Assembly: GCA_937974845.1 (NCBI GenBank)
Contig: CALJVC010000034.1
Location: forward strand, 1-26,570
From: an uncultured Pseudogracilibacillus sp.
GTDB taxonomy: Bacteria > Bacillota > Bacilli > Bacillales > Amphibacillaceae
Reading direction: 5' to 3'
Length of the DNA: 26,570 bases
Of this stretch, positions 4,945 to 12,782 are shown in pieces. Positions within the stretch are counted from its first letter, which is position 1; every line of letters starts with the position of its first letter. The notes below the pieces were generated by a model. The model did not search any database. It was not told the origin of the DNA and worked only from the letters and a program-made list of their open reading frames with translations. A program made the translations under genes and the position numbers.

Positions 4945-6654
4945 ATGAGTCAAAAAGAATTTGTGTTAGATGAAGAGAAGTTAGCTAAGTATCCACAAAA
5001 ACCCCACGGTGGGAAACTCGTCGATCGAGTAGCAAAAGGGAAGGAAAGGGAAGAGTGGTTAGAAAAGGCAAAGTCATTACCAAAAATTATGATTGACCTT
5101 GAGGCAGCGATTACTTTAGAGTTAATTGCTACGGGAGTAATGTCGCCTCATGAGGGATTGATGAATGAAAAGGAATATTTATCTTCTTTAGAAACAGGAA
5201 GATTGACGAATGGTTTGCCTTGGCCAGTACCGCTTAGTTTTGCACCGACTGGAGAAAGGAATAGACAAGTTATCGAAGGTTTATCGGTTGGAGATGATGT
5301 CGTTTTAGCGGATGTTAACAATATGCCGGTCGCTATTTTACATGTAGATGATATTTTTAGCTACGATCGTGATCACCGCGCCCAGCATGTGTTCGGAACT
5401 ACGGATCGTACCCATCCAGGGGTCGATGCAATCTATCGTCGTATGGGGGACACAGCCCTAGGAGGGAAAATTACCTTAGTCAATCGACCGGATTGGGGAC
5501 CCTTTGAAGACCTCCGCCTAGAGCCGAAGGATACTTGGCGCATGTTTTATGAGGAGAAAAAATTTAAAACCGTCGCTGGTTTTGTAACCGGTGCTAACCC
5601 CTTACACCGCGGGCATGAATACATGCATAAAAATTTACTAGAAGAAGTCGATGGCCTGCTAGTTTTACCCCTCGTCGAGATGGCTAAGCGAGAATATACC
5701 CGGCATGAATTTAGATTATTAGCCTATCGCAGTGTACTAGAACAGTATTATCCACAAGAAAGAACCATTCTTTATCCACTACGTGTAACCTATGTATTCG
5801 CTGGACCGAGAGAGGCGGTTTTACATGCGTTAATCTTGAAGAATTTAGGTTGCACCCACAAAATCGTAGGTCGTGATTACGCCGGTGTGGGCGACTTTTA
5901 CGATATTTACGCCAGCCAAAATATCTTCGAAGAATTCACTCCAGAAGAGTTGGGCATTGATATTCGTACTTTTAACGAGGTCTTTTACTGCGTAAGATGT
6001 AACCAACCGACAACTGACCAGTCCTGCCCACATGATGAAAGTACCCGGATTAAGATTTCTGGATCGGGCATTCGTGAAATGTTACGACATGGGTTCTTAC
6101 CTCCGAAAGAAATCGCCCGTCCTGAATCCGCGCGAATTGCAATTCAAGGTGTTCAACCGAAGGGTCTAAATGAAGATGGCCAGTCCGTAACCCATGTAGG
6201 TAAAATTATTAAGAGCATGTTCCCCTTCTACATTACACATCATTCTTTAGGTGGGCCGAAGAGGGAAAAACCTCTCAACCCTGATGAGTTAACAAATGAT
6301 GATCTCCATAGAGTCATATTAGATGTTCGTAATAATGGGGACCTTATCTATAAACAAACCTATGAAGAGTTTGCCCGGGCAGCGGATTTAAACGGTGAAG
6401 TTCGTCCGGCTTGGGTAGATCGAGCTCGGGCAGATATGAAGCGTCAGCAGGAAATGGTCGTAGAAAACTTAGAGAAAAAAGTAGAAATTGCTCCGGAAGA
6501 AGCTTCGGATGAATATATGTATCAAGATAAAGAAGAGGCAGAGAGAGAATTAGACGTTGCTAAGAAAATTTTACAAGATATCCCTGAGGAATTATCGGAA
6601 GAGAAGAGAAAGGAAAGGGTCTGGAATATTGCTCCCTACGACCACTACTATTAA
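4945..6654 (+). CDS. Divergent ATP-sulfurylase-like protein with extra C-terminal region
   Basis: A 569-residue homologue of ATP sulfurylase (sulfate adenylyltransferase), the enzyme joining sulfate and ATP to APS. An N-terminal PUA-like domain (about 1-195, with LIATGVMSPHEGLM and WPVPLSF) precedes the nucleotidyltransferase domain (about 200-394). The nucleotide motif HRGH is present (221-224), as are AGPREA and GRDYAGVGDFY (309 on). A CxxC-x8-CxH group (C349, C352, C361, H363) matches the zinc site of some bacterial Sat proteins, and SGSGIREML follows. Oddities: the QxRN sulfate motif reads TGAN (215-218), losing Gln and Arg, and the His of GRDHAG is Tyr312. Residues 395-569 are an extra, highly charged region without a P-loop, so not an APS kinase. 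Start ATG with GGGAGGAA. True sulfurylase activity is uncertain. Confidence 0.75.
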   Translation: MSQKEFVLDEEKLAKYPQKPHGGKLVDRVAKGKEREEWLEKAKSLPKIMIDLEAAITLELIATGVMSPHEGLMNEKEYLSSLETGRLTNGLPWPVPLSFAPTGERNRQVIEGLSVGDDVVLADVNNMPVAILHVDDIFSYDRDHRAQHVFGTTDRTHPGVDAIYRRMGDTALGGKITLVNRPDWGPFEDLRLEPKDTWRMFYEEKKFKTVAGFVTGANPLHRGHEYMHKNLLEEVDGLLVLPLVEMAKREYTRHEFRLLAYRSVLEQYYPQERTILYPLRVTYVFAGPREAVLHALILKNLGCTHKIVGRDYAGVGDFYDIYASQNIFEEFTPEELGIDIRTFNEVFYCVRCNQPTTDQSCPHDESTRIKISGSGIREMLRHGFLPPKEIARPESARIAIQGVQPKGLNEDGQSVTHVGKIIKSMFPFYITHHSLGGPKREKPLNPDELTNDDLHRVILDVRNNGDLIYKQTYEEFARAADLNGEVRPAWVDRARADMKRQQEMVVENLEKKVEIAPEEASDEYMYQDKEEAERELDVAKKILQDIPEELSEEKRKERVWNIAPYDHYY

Positions 6655-6705
6655 TGACCAGGTAGCGGTGCCTCCTTTCGTTTTGAATGAAAGGTAAAGG
6701 GTATT

Positions 6706-6733
6706 GGCTCCCAGCTCGGGAGCCTTTCTATTA
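6706..6733 (+). terminator. Probable terminator after the sulfurylase-like gene
   Basis: GGCTCCC (6706-6712) / GGGAGCC (6718-6724) with a 5-nt loop and the weak tail TTTCTATTA. A second small hairpin CCTTTC/GAAAGG (6674-6694) precedes it. Because the tail is poor, read-through into the OFA carrier gene is possible. Confidence 0.6.
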
Positions 6734-6789
6734 TCGAAAAGGCATAGACGGGAATGTTTCGTCTAGCGTATATGATGGAGGTGTAACGA

Positions 6790-8052
6790 TTGGCTCATGT
6801 AGGGCAAAATAATTCACGAGCTTGGATTGTGGCAATCTCTGGTACGATTATTAATCTTTGTCTCGGTGTGCTTTATGCTTGGAGTGTATTTTCGAAGGCT
6901 TTACAGGATCATTTAGGTTTTACCGCAACCCAAACCTCCCTTCCGTATAGTATAGCGGTAATTATGTTTGCTTTATTTATGGTTCCAGCTGGCATTATGT
7001 TAGATCGTTTGGGACCGAGAATTTTACTGCTCTTATCGGGTTTATTAATTGGAATTGGAATGGTTATTGCTGGTTTTCTATTAAATGTTGTCGGTCTCGT
7101 CATTGGTTTTGGTTTAATTGCCGGGGCGGCGATGGGTTTTGGTTATGCTGCGCCGACACCAACGGCTACGAAATGGTTTAAGCCCCATATGCGTGGGACC
7201 ATTACAGGGATTGTGGTAGCTGGTTACGGTTTGGCTCCTGTTTATGTTTCTCCTTTATCTGAATGGTTAATTAATTCGTTCGGTGTAGCCAATGCCTTTT
7301 ATTACTTAGGTGCTTTCTTTACGATATTAATTATCCTTTCTTCCTTAGTAATGAAGGATCCTCCCTCTAATTGGGAGCCGGTAGGGGGAGAACCACCAGT
7401 TGAGAAAAAAGAAAAGAAAACGTCCACGGAAACGAAGGTAGATTATACCCCGAAGGAAATGATCAAGACGGGACAATTCTGGTCTTTATGGATTATGTAT
7501 GCTTTCTCAGCTTCGGCTGGACTGATTATTATCGGGCATGTAGCGACGATTGCCTCGGTTCAAGGGGGGCTAGAGACTGGCTTTATTTTTGCAGCTTTAT
7601 TAGCTGTTGGTAATGCGGCTGGACGCGTCATTACTGGTGTCGTATCCGATAAGATTGGCCGAACGGCAACCTTAATTTCTGTCTTTGTTTTACAGGCAAT
7701 TAACATGTTTGCCTTTGCCTTTTATTCTTCGGCAACGATGTTAACGATCGGCTCTATTGTTACCGGTGCGACCTATGGTGCCTTGTTAGCTCTATTTCCA
7801 GCAACGACCTGGGATTGGTATGGCTTGAAGCATGCGGGAACGAACTACGGTCTAATTTTTACTGCTTGGGGAGTAGGAGGGCTAGTAGGTCCAATCATCG
7901 CTGGCCGAATTATCGATACGACGGGTAGTTATAACGGTGCTTATATCATGTCAGCTATTTTATTATTGATTGCAGCTGGTCTAGGCCTATTTACAAAACG
8001 ACCGATACCAAAGGAAGAAATGCCCATACAAGAGGAAGTAAAATCTGTGTAA
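6790..8052 (+). CDS. OFA-family MFS transporter
   Basis: A 420-residue, twelve-helix major facilitator. The N-terminus RAWIVAISGTIINLCLGVLYAWSVFSKAL is typical of the oxalate:formate antiporter (OFA) family, as are GFGYAAPTPTATKWF and the central charged loop after helix 6 (about residues 195-225, PVEKKEKKTSTETK). OFA members exchange or import small organic anions such as oxalate, formate or lactate; the substrate here cannot be read from the sequence. Start is TTG at 6790 with ATGGAGGTG at 6775-6783; no ATG gives a better fit. An inverted repeat TAGACG/CGTCTA (6745-6765) lies just before the ribosome site. It is the last gene of the block between ssb and rpsR; the placing suggests a shared role with the sulfurylase-like protein, but that is inference. 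Confidence 0.88.
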   Translation: MAHVGQNNSRAWIVAISGTIINLCLGVLYAWSVFSKALQDHLGFTATQTSLPYSIAVIMFALFMVPAGIMLDRLGPRILLLLSGLLIGIGMVIAGFLLNVVGLVIGFGLIAGAAMGFGYAAPTPTATKWFKPHMRGTITGIVVAGYGLAPVYVSPLSEWLINSFGVANAFYYLGAFFTILIILSSLVMKDPPSNWEPVGGEPPVEKKEKKTSTETKVDYTPKEMIKTGQFWSLWIMYAFSASAGLIIIGHVATIASVQGGLETGFIFAALLAVGNAAGRVITGVVSDKIGRTATLISVFVLQAINMFAFAFYSSATMLTIGSIVTGATYGALLALFPATTWDWYGLKHAGTNYGLIFTAWGVGGLVGPIIAGRIIDTTGSYNGAYIMSAILLLIAAGLGLFTKRPIPKEEMPIQEEVKSV

Positions 8053-8076
8053 AAAGAGAAAAAATACTGGTTAATT

Positions 8077-8120
8077 CGCCCCTATTTCTTTAGAAGAAAG
8101 GAAGGGGCGCTTATTTTATT
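8077..8120 (+). terminator. Terminator after the OFA carrier gene
   Basis: Outer arms CGCCCCT (8077-8083) / AGGGGCG (8103-8109) and inner arms TTTCTT/AAGAAA (8085-8099) form one long hairpin, followed by CTTATTTTATT. It isolates the inserted block from rpsR. Confidence 0.85.
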
Positions 8121-8146
8121 GTTATCTTAAAATAGATGGTAAAATA

Positions 8147-8175
8147 TTGACAAAATCATTGAAATACCGTATTAT
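8147..8175 (+). promoter_or_regulatory. Dedicated near-consensus promoter of rpsR
   Basis: TTGACA (8147-8152), 17-bp spacer, TATTAT (8170-8175). It gives a leader of about 90 nt. No second S6:S18-type CCG-bulge hairpin is visible in that leader. Confidence 0.75.
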
Positions 8176-8272
8176 ATATCAATGCACACACACATACATG
8201 TACACATCTATAACGAAAGAAATAATGAACGGAAATAGATAAGAGAAATATAAACTAAAGGAGGAGTATTCG

Positions 8273-8497
8273 ATGAGACGTGGTCGTCCAAGACGTCGTA
8301 AAGTATGCTACTTTACAGCAAACGGTATCACTCATATCGACTATAAAGATGTCGATTTATTAAAACGATTCATTTCAGAACGTGGAAAAATTTTACCACG
8401 CCGTGTGACAGGGACGTCTGCCAAGTACCAGCGTAAATTAACCGTTGCAATCAAGCGGGCGCGTACGATGGCATTACTTCCTTTCGTTTCAGAATAA
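8273..8497 (+). CDS. rpsR: 30S ribosomal protein S18
   Basis: A 74-residue S18 with the diagnostic core KVCYFTANGITHIDYKDVDLLKRFISERGKILPRRVTGTSAKYQRKL and the C-terminus MALLPF. It binds S6 on the platform of the small subunit. The ATG at 8273 has the strong ribosome site AAAGGAGGAG. The protein has a single Cys and matches the B. subtilis form. In most Bacillaceae it follows ssb in one operon; here it stands 5 kb away, transcribed alone from its own promoter and ended by a strong terminator. Confidence 0.97.
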   Translation: MRRGRPRRRKVCYFTANGITHIDYKDVDLLKRFISERGKILPRRVTGTSAKYQRKLTVAIKRARTMALLPFVSE

Positions 8498-8501
8498 GTA
8501 T

Positions 8502-8545
8502 AAAAAAATTCCTTTTCAATGTTACAGTTGAGAAGGAATTTTTTT
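8502..8545. terminator. Bidirectional terminator between rpsR and the membrane protein gene
   Basis: AAAAAAATTCCTTTTCAA (8502-8519) pairs with TTGAGAAGGAATTTTTTT (8528-8545), an 18-bp stem with one G-U pair and an 8-nt loop. The A run on one side and T run on the other let it serve both convergent genes. Confidence 0.88.
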
Positions 8546-8615
8546 ATTGCAGTTAAATAAGATTCAATTGGGGAAGGAAGAAGTCTACAGATGCTTAAAC
8601 ATCTTAGCCTTCCTT

Positions 8616-9092
8616 CTATGCGCTTCTCCGGCGGGGGTAGATAAAGATAATCTTTATTACAATCGCCAAGATGAAAAGGATCGATAAAATTAAATAGGCC
8701 GTTCCTAAGGAATAAAAGGGCGAAATCACTGTAAAAAGTAGTAAAGGAATCGTCGTTGCCGAGGCGCTCATCTTCCAAAGAATAGAAAAGCGTAACTTTC
8801 TTTTTGCAACTTTTGTAATAAGTAATAGGATACCGGCAAGGATAGAGAGGGCGACAAAGACGATGACTACGACAGGCAAATAATGGAATATAAAAAAGAA
8901 AATAGCGAAAAAGAAGCTAGACAGTCGTTCATTCGCTTGTAACTGATCAATAAAAGTAGGAATAGACGAAACAAAAAGTAAAATAAACATATAAAAAACC
9001 GTCGTATCCATTCCGATTCGGTTTAGAGTAAAGACAGCTTCCTTTTTTGGTAGTTGAAGACTTTTGATAAACATTGTTCCTAATGATTTCAT
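8616..9092 (-). CDS. Small membrane protein, possibly DUF1189-like
   Basis: A 158-residue, strongly hydrophobic protein with about four membrane helices, and the only - strand gene besides yyaC. The N-terminus (FIKSLQLPKKEAVFTLNRIGMDTTVFYMFILLFVSSIPTFIDQL) recalls the start of DUF1189/YIP1-like membrane proteins of Bacillaceae, which are usually longer. I would not assign it firmly. It ends in the basic cluster YPRRRSA. Start is ATG at 9092 with a modest AAGGGCGAG ribosome site. It converges on rpsR, sharing the bidirectional terminator, and is divergent from yybS. No function can be given. Confidence 0.65.
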   Translation of the reverse strand: MKSLGTMFIKSLQLPKKEAVFTLNRIGMDTTVFYMFILLFVSSIPTFIDQLQANERLSSFFFAIFFFIFHYLPVVVIVFVALSILAGILLLITKVAKRKLRFSILWKMSASATTIPLLLFTVISPFYSLGTAYLILSILFILAIVIKIIFIYPRRRSA

Positions 9093-9294
9093 TTACTCTC
9101 GCCCTTATGTATAATAATCTATTCTTTTACAACTATAACATGTTTTTTAAAGGACAAAAAGAAAATCGTACCGTAGTCTAGCTCCTCTAAAGAAGCGGGC
9201 TACGTTATTTATAGGTTTCATCCTTGAAATTTGCTATGATTGTCTCAAGAATAGTTGTTTTGTTTTTTTGATATTACAATGTAGGAGTGTCGTT

Positions 9295-10230
9295 ATGAAA
9301 GAAACGAACAAATTAACAGAAGGCGCACTATTTACCGCGGTATATACGCTTTTATTGCTCGGTTTTTTACTTATTCCTTTCCTTCTCGTTCTCCTGCCGG
9401 TTCCTTTTATTATTTATACGAAACGGCATGATTACCAAGCGGGAATTGTCATGTTTATTGCGACGAGTATTTTTACCTTTCTATTTGCTACGGTAGTGAC
9501 TTTACCGGTAACTCTCTTAGCTGGAATAGGTGGAATCGTTATCGGGGCGCTCCTTTATCGGGAACGAACGCCGTACGAATTATGGGCGAAAGGAACGGTT
9601 AGTTTCGTAATCAGTCTCATTATCGTTCTACTTCTTTTGCAGTTTACGATGGGGATTAACGTATATCAAGTAACCGAAGAGTTTATCGATGAGTCGGTGA
9701 CGATGACAGAAACGGCTTTACAAGCTTTGCAAATACCGATGGAGGGGGAAGATTTAAACCTATTGAAAGAGCAGTTAAAGACGCTTCCGGACCTATTACC
9801 AGCTAGTATAGCGACAACGAGTATGTTTCTTGCTTTAAGTACCATATGGATTAGTTTTAAAGTGATGAACCGGATAGAACAAACGTCCTATCGTTTTCCA
9901 CCCTTCCGTACGTTTTCGTTACCGCGTTCGATTATCTGGCTTTATATCATCGCCTTATTTGTTACAATTTTTACAATAGAATCGAACGATACCTTATTTA
10001 TCGCAGCGAACAATGTATCTGTTCTATTAATGGTTCTATTCGTTATACAAGGTTTTTCCTTCATCTTCCATTACGCTTATGTGAAGAAGTGGAAGCCAGC
10101 GGTGCCAATGATTATTTTAGTCTTTAGCTTTCTCATCCCTTTTTTATCGATGATAATCGTTCGGTTTATTGGTATAATTGATTTACTAATCGATTTAAAA
10201 GGAAGAGTGAATGGAGCTAAAGGAAATTAA
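9295..10230 (+). CDS. yybS: DUF2232 membrane protein YybS
   Basis: A 311-residue membrane protein of the DUF2232 family. It begins MKETNKLTEGALFTAVYTLLLLGFLLIPF, followed by PVPFIIYTKRHDYQAG, a pattern usual for YybS. About eight membrane helices are visible, with a soluble loop near residues 125-165. The ATG at 9295 is taken as start because TAGGAGTG lies 6 nt before it; an upstream in-frame TTG at 9268 has no ribosome site. It is placed directly before gdpP, as in nearly all Bacillaceae. Its biochemical role is unknown; the lasting linkage to gdpP hints at a link to c-di-AMP signalling or the envelope, which is inference. Confidence 0.9.
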   Translation: MKETNKLTEGALFTAVYTLLLLGFLLIPFLLVLLPVPFIIYTKRHDYQAGIVMFIATSIFTFLFATVVTLPVTLLAGIGGIVIGALLYRERTPYELWAKGTVSFVISLIIVLLLLQFTMGINVYQVTEEFIDESVTMTETALQALQIPMEGEDLNLLKEQLKTLPDLLPASIATTSMFLALSTIWISFKVMNRIEQTSYRFPPFRTFSLPRSIIWLYIIALFVTIFTIESNDTLFIAANNVSVLLMVLFVIQGFSFIFHYAYVKKWKPAVPMIILVFSFLIPFLSMIIVRFIGIIDLLIDLKGRVNGAKGN

Positions 10231-10258
10231 GCGGTAAATATACAGGGGTTGAACATGA

Positions 10259-12226
10259 GTGAGACAATTTAATAAAAAAATTCGGAGCAAATTTGTCCTA
10301 TGGATTTATGGACTGGCGCTCCTTGCGATTGCATGTTTATTTTATTTTGACTGGATTGTCGGTGTACTTTTTCTTCTTTTATTCATTACCTTATATATGT
10401 ATGACATTAAAGAAGAAAGGGAGATTCGTCAGCTCCGGATTCAACATTTACAACAATTGACTACCCAAGTAGAAAAGGCAGGAGAGACGGTGTTTCTCGG
10501 TTTGCCTATAGGGATTGTGTTATATAATGAAGCCTTTGAAATTGAATGGGTCAATCCGTATATGCGCAAACTCCTTGGCCACGATGAGTGGCGTGAGCAG
10601 TCTCTAGCCATTATATGTGAGTCCTTGCCTCAGGTGTTAGAGGAGGATGATGTGGAGACGGATTGTCGCTTTGAATCGATCCACTTTGATGTATTGATCG
10701 ACCGAAGCAACCAAGCACTCTTCTTTTTTGATGCGACCGAAGAGAAGGCTTTGCGCCAACGTTACGAGGAAGAAAAGCTCGTCTTGGCCGTGGTCTATTT
10801 GGATAACTATGAAGAAATTTCACGCAACATGGACGACAATTTAAAGAGCCGTTTTAACTCGATGGTAACCTCTGCCTTAAATAAGTGGGCTGAGGAAAAC
10901 GAGTTTTATATGAAACGGACTTCCCAGGATCGTTTTTTCGCTGTCTTGACGGAGAATACTTTGCAAAGATTAGAAGAGACAAAGTTTGATATATTAGATG
11001 AAATTCGTCAACTGCGGGTAGATAAGACCCAGCGGAACCCTATTACATTAAGTATCGGTGTAGGAACGGGAACGGAATCGCCAACAGAGCTGGCCCAACT
11101 TTCCCAATCGGCTCTGGACTTAGCCCTAGGCCGAGGGGGAGACCAGGTAGCTATCCGGGATGAAAATGGTAAGGTACGCTTCTATGGCGGGCAAACGAAT
11201 CCGATGGAAAAACATACCCGCGTTCGGGCCCGGGTCATTTCCCATGCTTTAGCGGAACTTGTAAAGGAAAGTGACAATGTGCTTATTATGGGACATAAAC
11301 GGCCGGATATGGATGCGATCGGTGCTGCCTTAGGGGTTTTACATATCGCTCAGGCGAACGACGTCGAGGGTTATATCGTTTTCGACGAAAAGGATATGAC
11401 AATTGGGATTGAAAAGTTAATTGCAGAAATTAAAAAAGATGAAAAACTGTGGAAATACTTTGTCCGTCCTGAAGAGGCTGAGGATCTTTATACCGGTCGG
11501 AGTTTAGTCGTCGTTGTCGATACAAACCGTCCTTCCCTCGTTGCCCACGAAGCCTTGCTTCATCGGGCTGAGCACAAGGTCGTCATCGACCACCATCGTC
11601 GCGGGGAAGACTTCGTTGATCAACCGACCCTCGTCTATATCGAGCCCTATGCCTCCTCGACTTCCGAGCTTGTGACGGAGTTGATTGAGTATCAACCGAA
11701 GCAAAAGGAATTAACAGCCATTATTGCTACCGCCCTTTTGGCTGGTATTATCGTCGATACGAAAAGTTTTGCTCTACGGACCGGATCGCGGACTTTCGAT
11801 GCAGCCTCGTACCTACGTTTAAAGGGGGCTGACTCTGTACGTATTCAACAGTTCCTAAAAGAAGACTTAGAAACGGTAATTAAGCGGAATAAACTAATAG
11901 AGCGGGCCTATATGTACCATGATGCCATTGCGATTATCGTTGCTGATGAACAGTGGTACGATCAAGTGTTAATTGCACAAACGGCCGACGAGCTGTTGAC
12001 GATTGACCAGGTCAAGGCGGCCTTCGTCATAGCTTATCGAGATGAAAATACGATTGGTATTAGTGCCCGTTCCTTGGGCGATATTAACGTTCAGCTAATA
12101 ATGGAGCAGTTAGATGGCGGTGGCCATTTAACGAATGCTGCAACCCAATTAAAGGATATAGGTTTAGAAGAAGCGGAAACGTTGCTTCAAGAAAAAATTA
12201 CAAACTATTTAGAGGAGAGGAATTAA
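10259..12226 (+). CDS. gdpP: Cyclic-di-AMP phosphodiesterase GdpP
   Basis: A 655-residue membrane enzyme that hydrolyses c-di-AMP to pApA. Order of parts: two N-terminal membrane helices (about 10-50), a PAS domain (about 75-160), a degenerate GGDEF domain (about 170-310, with ALGRGGDQVA), then DHH and DHHA1 domains. Metal-binding residues are visible: GHKRPDMDAIGA (D350, D352), VVDT, and IDHHRR (D444, H445, H446). The DHHA1 motif GGGHLTNAA lies near the end. The start is GTG at 10259; the ATG at 10255 is in another frame and stops after five codons. It follows yybS by 28 bp and precedes rplI with only 1 bp between, so the three are probably co-transcribed. Length matches the B. subtilis protein. 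Confidence 0.96.
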   Translation: MRQFNKKIRSKFVLWIYGLALLAIACLFYFDWIVGVLFLLLFITLYMYDIKEEREIRQLRIQHLQQLTTQVEKAGETVFLGLPIGIVLYNEAFEIEWVNPYMRKLLGHDEWREQSLAIICESLPQVLEEDDVETDCRFESIHFDVLIDRSNQALFFFDATEEKALRQRYEEEKLVLAVVYLDNYEEISRNMDDNLKSRFNSMVTSALNKWAEENEFYMKRTSQDRFFAVLTENTLQRLEETKFDILDEIRQLRVDKTQRNPITLSIGVGTGTESPTELAQLSQSALDLALGRGGDQVAIRDENGKVRFYGGQTNPMEKHTRVRARVISHALAELVKESDNVLIMGHKRPDMDAIGAALGVLHIAQANDVEGYIVFDEKDMTIGIEKLIAEIKKDEKLWKYFVRPEEAEDLYTGRSLVVVVDTNRPSLVAHEALLHRAEHKVVIDHHRRGEDFVDQPTLVYIEPYASSTSELVTELIEYQPKQKELTAIIATALLAGIIVDTKSFALRTGSRTFDAASYLRLKGADSVRIQQFLKEDLETVIKRNKLIERAYMYHDAIAIIVADEQWYDQVLIAQTADELLTIDQVKAAFVIAYRDENTIGISARSLGDINVQLIMEQLDGGGHLTNAATQLKDIGLEEAETLLQEKITNYLEERN

Positions 12227-12227
12227 G

Positions 12228-12677
12228 ATGAAAGTAATTTTTTTACAAGACGTTAAAGGTCAAGGAAAAAAAGGCGAAGTGAAGAAGGTGCCTGTTGGCT
12301 ATGCAAACAATTACCTCTTTAAAAATAATTTGGCAGAAGAAGCAACACCGGCAAACTTACGTAAATTGAAGGCAAGACAGAAGAAAGCAGCACAGGAGGC
12401 CCAAGCGGAGAAAGAAGCAGCGATTGAAGTAAAAGAACAATTAGCTCGCACGAAGGTAGAAATTAAAGCAAAGGCCGGTGAAGGTGGCCGACTATTCGGT
12501 TCGATTACGAGTAAACAGATTGCCGAAGCCTTAAAAAAAGATCACGGTATTACTGTCGATCGTCGTCGGATTGAACTAGATGAACCGATTCGCAGTTTAG
12601 GAAGTAGGCAAGTGGAAGTAAAATTACACCCAGAAGTTACCGGAACAATCCACGTACAAGTCGTTGAACAAGCCTAG
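12228..12677 (+). CDS. rplI: 50S ribosomal protein L9
   Basis: A 149-residue L9 of exactly the usual length. The N-terminal domain starts MKVIFLQDVKGQGKKGEVKKVPVGYANNYLF, followed by the long connecting helix rich in Lys, Ala and Glu (about 41-75) and the C-terminal domain with GGRLFGSITSKQIAEAL. L9 binds 23S rRNA at the base of the L1 stalk and supports frame maintenance. The ribosome site GAGGAGAGG lies within the end of gdpP, suggesting translational coupling. A hairpin follows the gene. Confidence 0.97.
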   Translation: MKVIFLQDVKGQGKKGEVKKVPVGYANNYLFKNNLAEEATPANLRKLKARQKKAAQEAQAEKEAAIEVKEQLARTKVEIKAKAGEGGRLFGSITSKQIAEALKKDHGITVDRRRIELDEPIRSLGSRQVEVKLHPEVTGTIHVQVVEQA

Positions 12678-12691
12678 TATACGTGATGCTC

Positions 12692-12720
12692 TTCCCTCGT
12701 TATTTAAAACGAGGGAATTT
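12692..12720 (+). terminator. Hairpin after rplI
   Basis: TTCCCTCGTT (12692-12701) / AACGAGGGAA (12708-12717) is a perfect 10-bp stem with loop ATTTAA. The T tail is short (TTTAATG), so termination may be partial, leaving some read-through to dnaB. Confidence 0.6.
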
Positions 12721-12782
12721 AATGTTACGGAAGTCTTCTGTGACTCAATAGTGTGTATTTTCGTAGTAGGAGGGAAGACAGG

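Noticed and set aside
6127..6651. C-terminus of the sulfurylase-like protein as an APS kinase domain
   Set aside because: There is no GxxGxGK P-loop and no other kinase motif in residues 395-569.
8341..8778. 145-codon - strand open frame across rpsR and the membrane protein gene
   Set aside because: It is antisense to conserved rpsR, crosses the bidirectional terminator and runs in another frame of the real - strand gene.
10255..10275. Frameshifted start making gdpP a pseudogene
   Set aside because: The GTG at 10259 gives a complete 655-residue protein with all domains and catalytic residues; the gene is intact.
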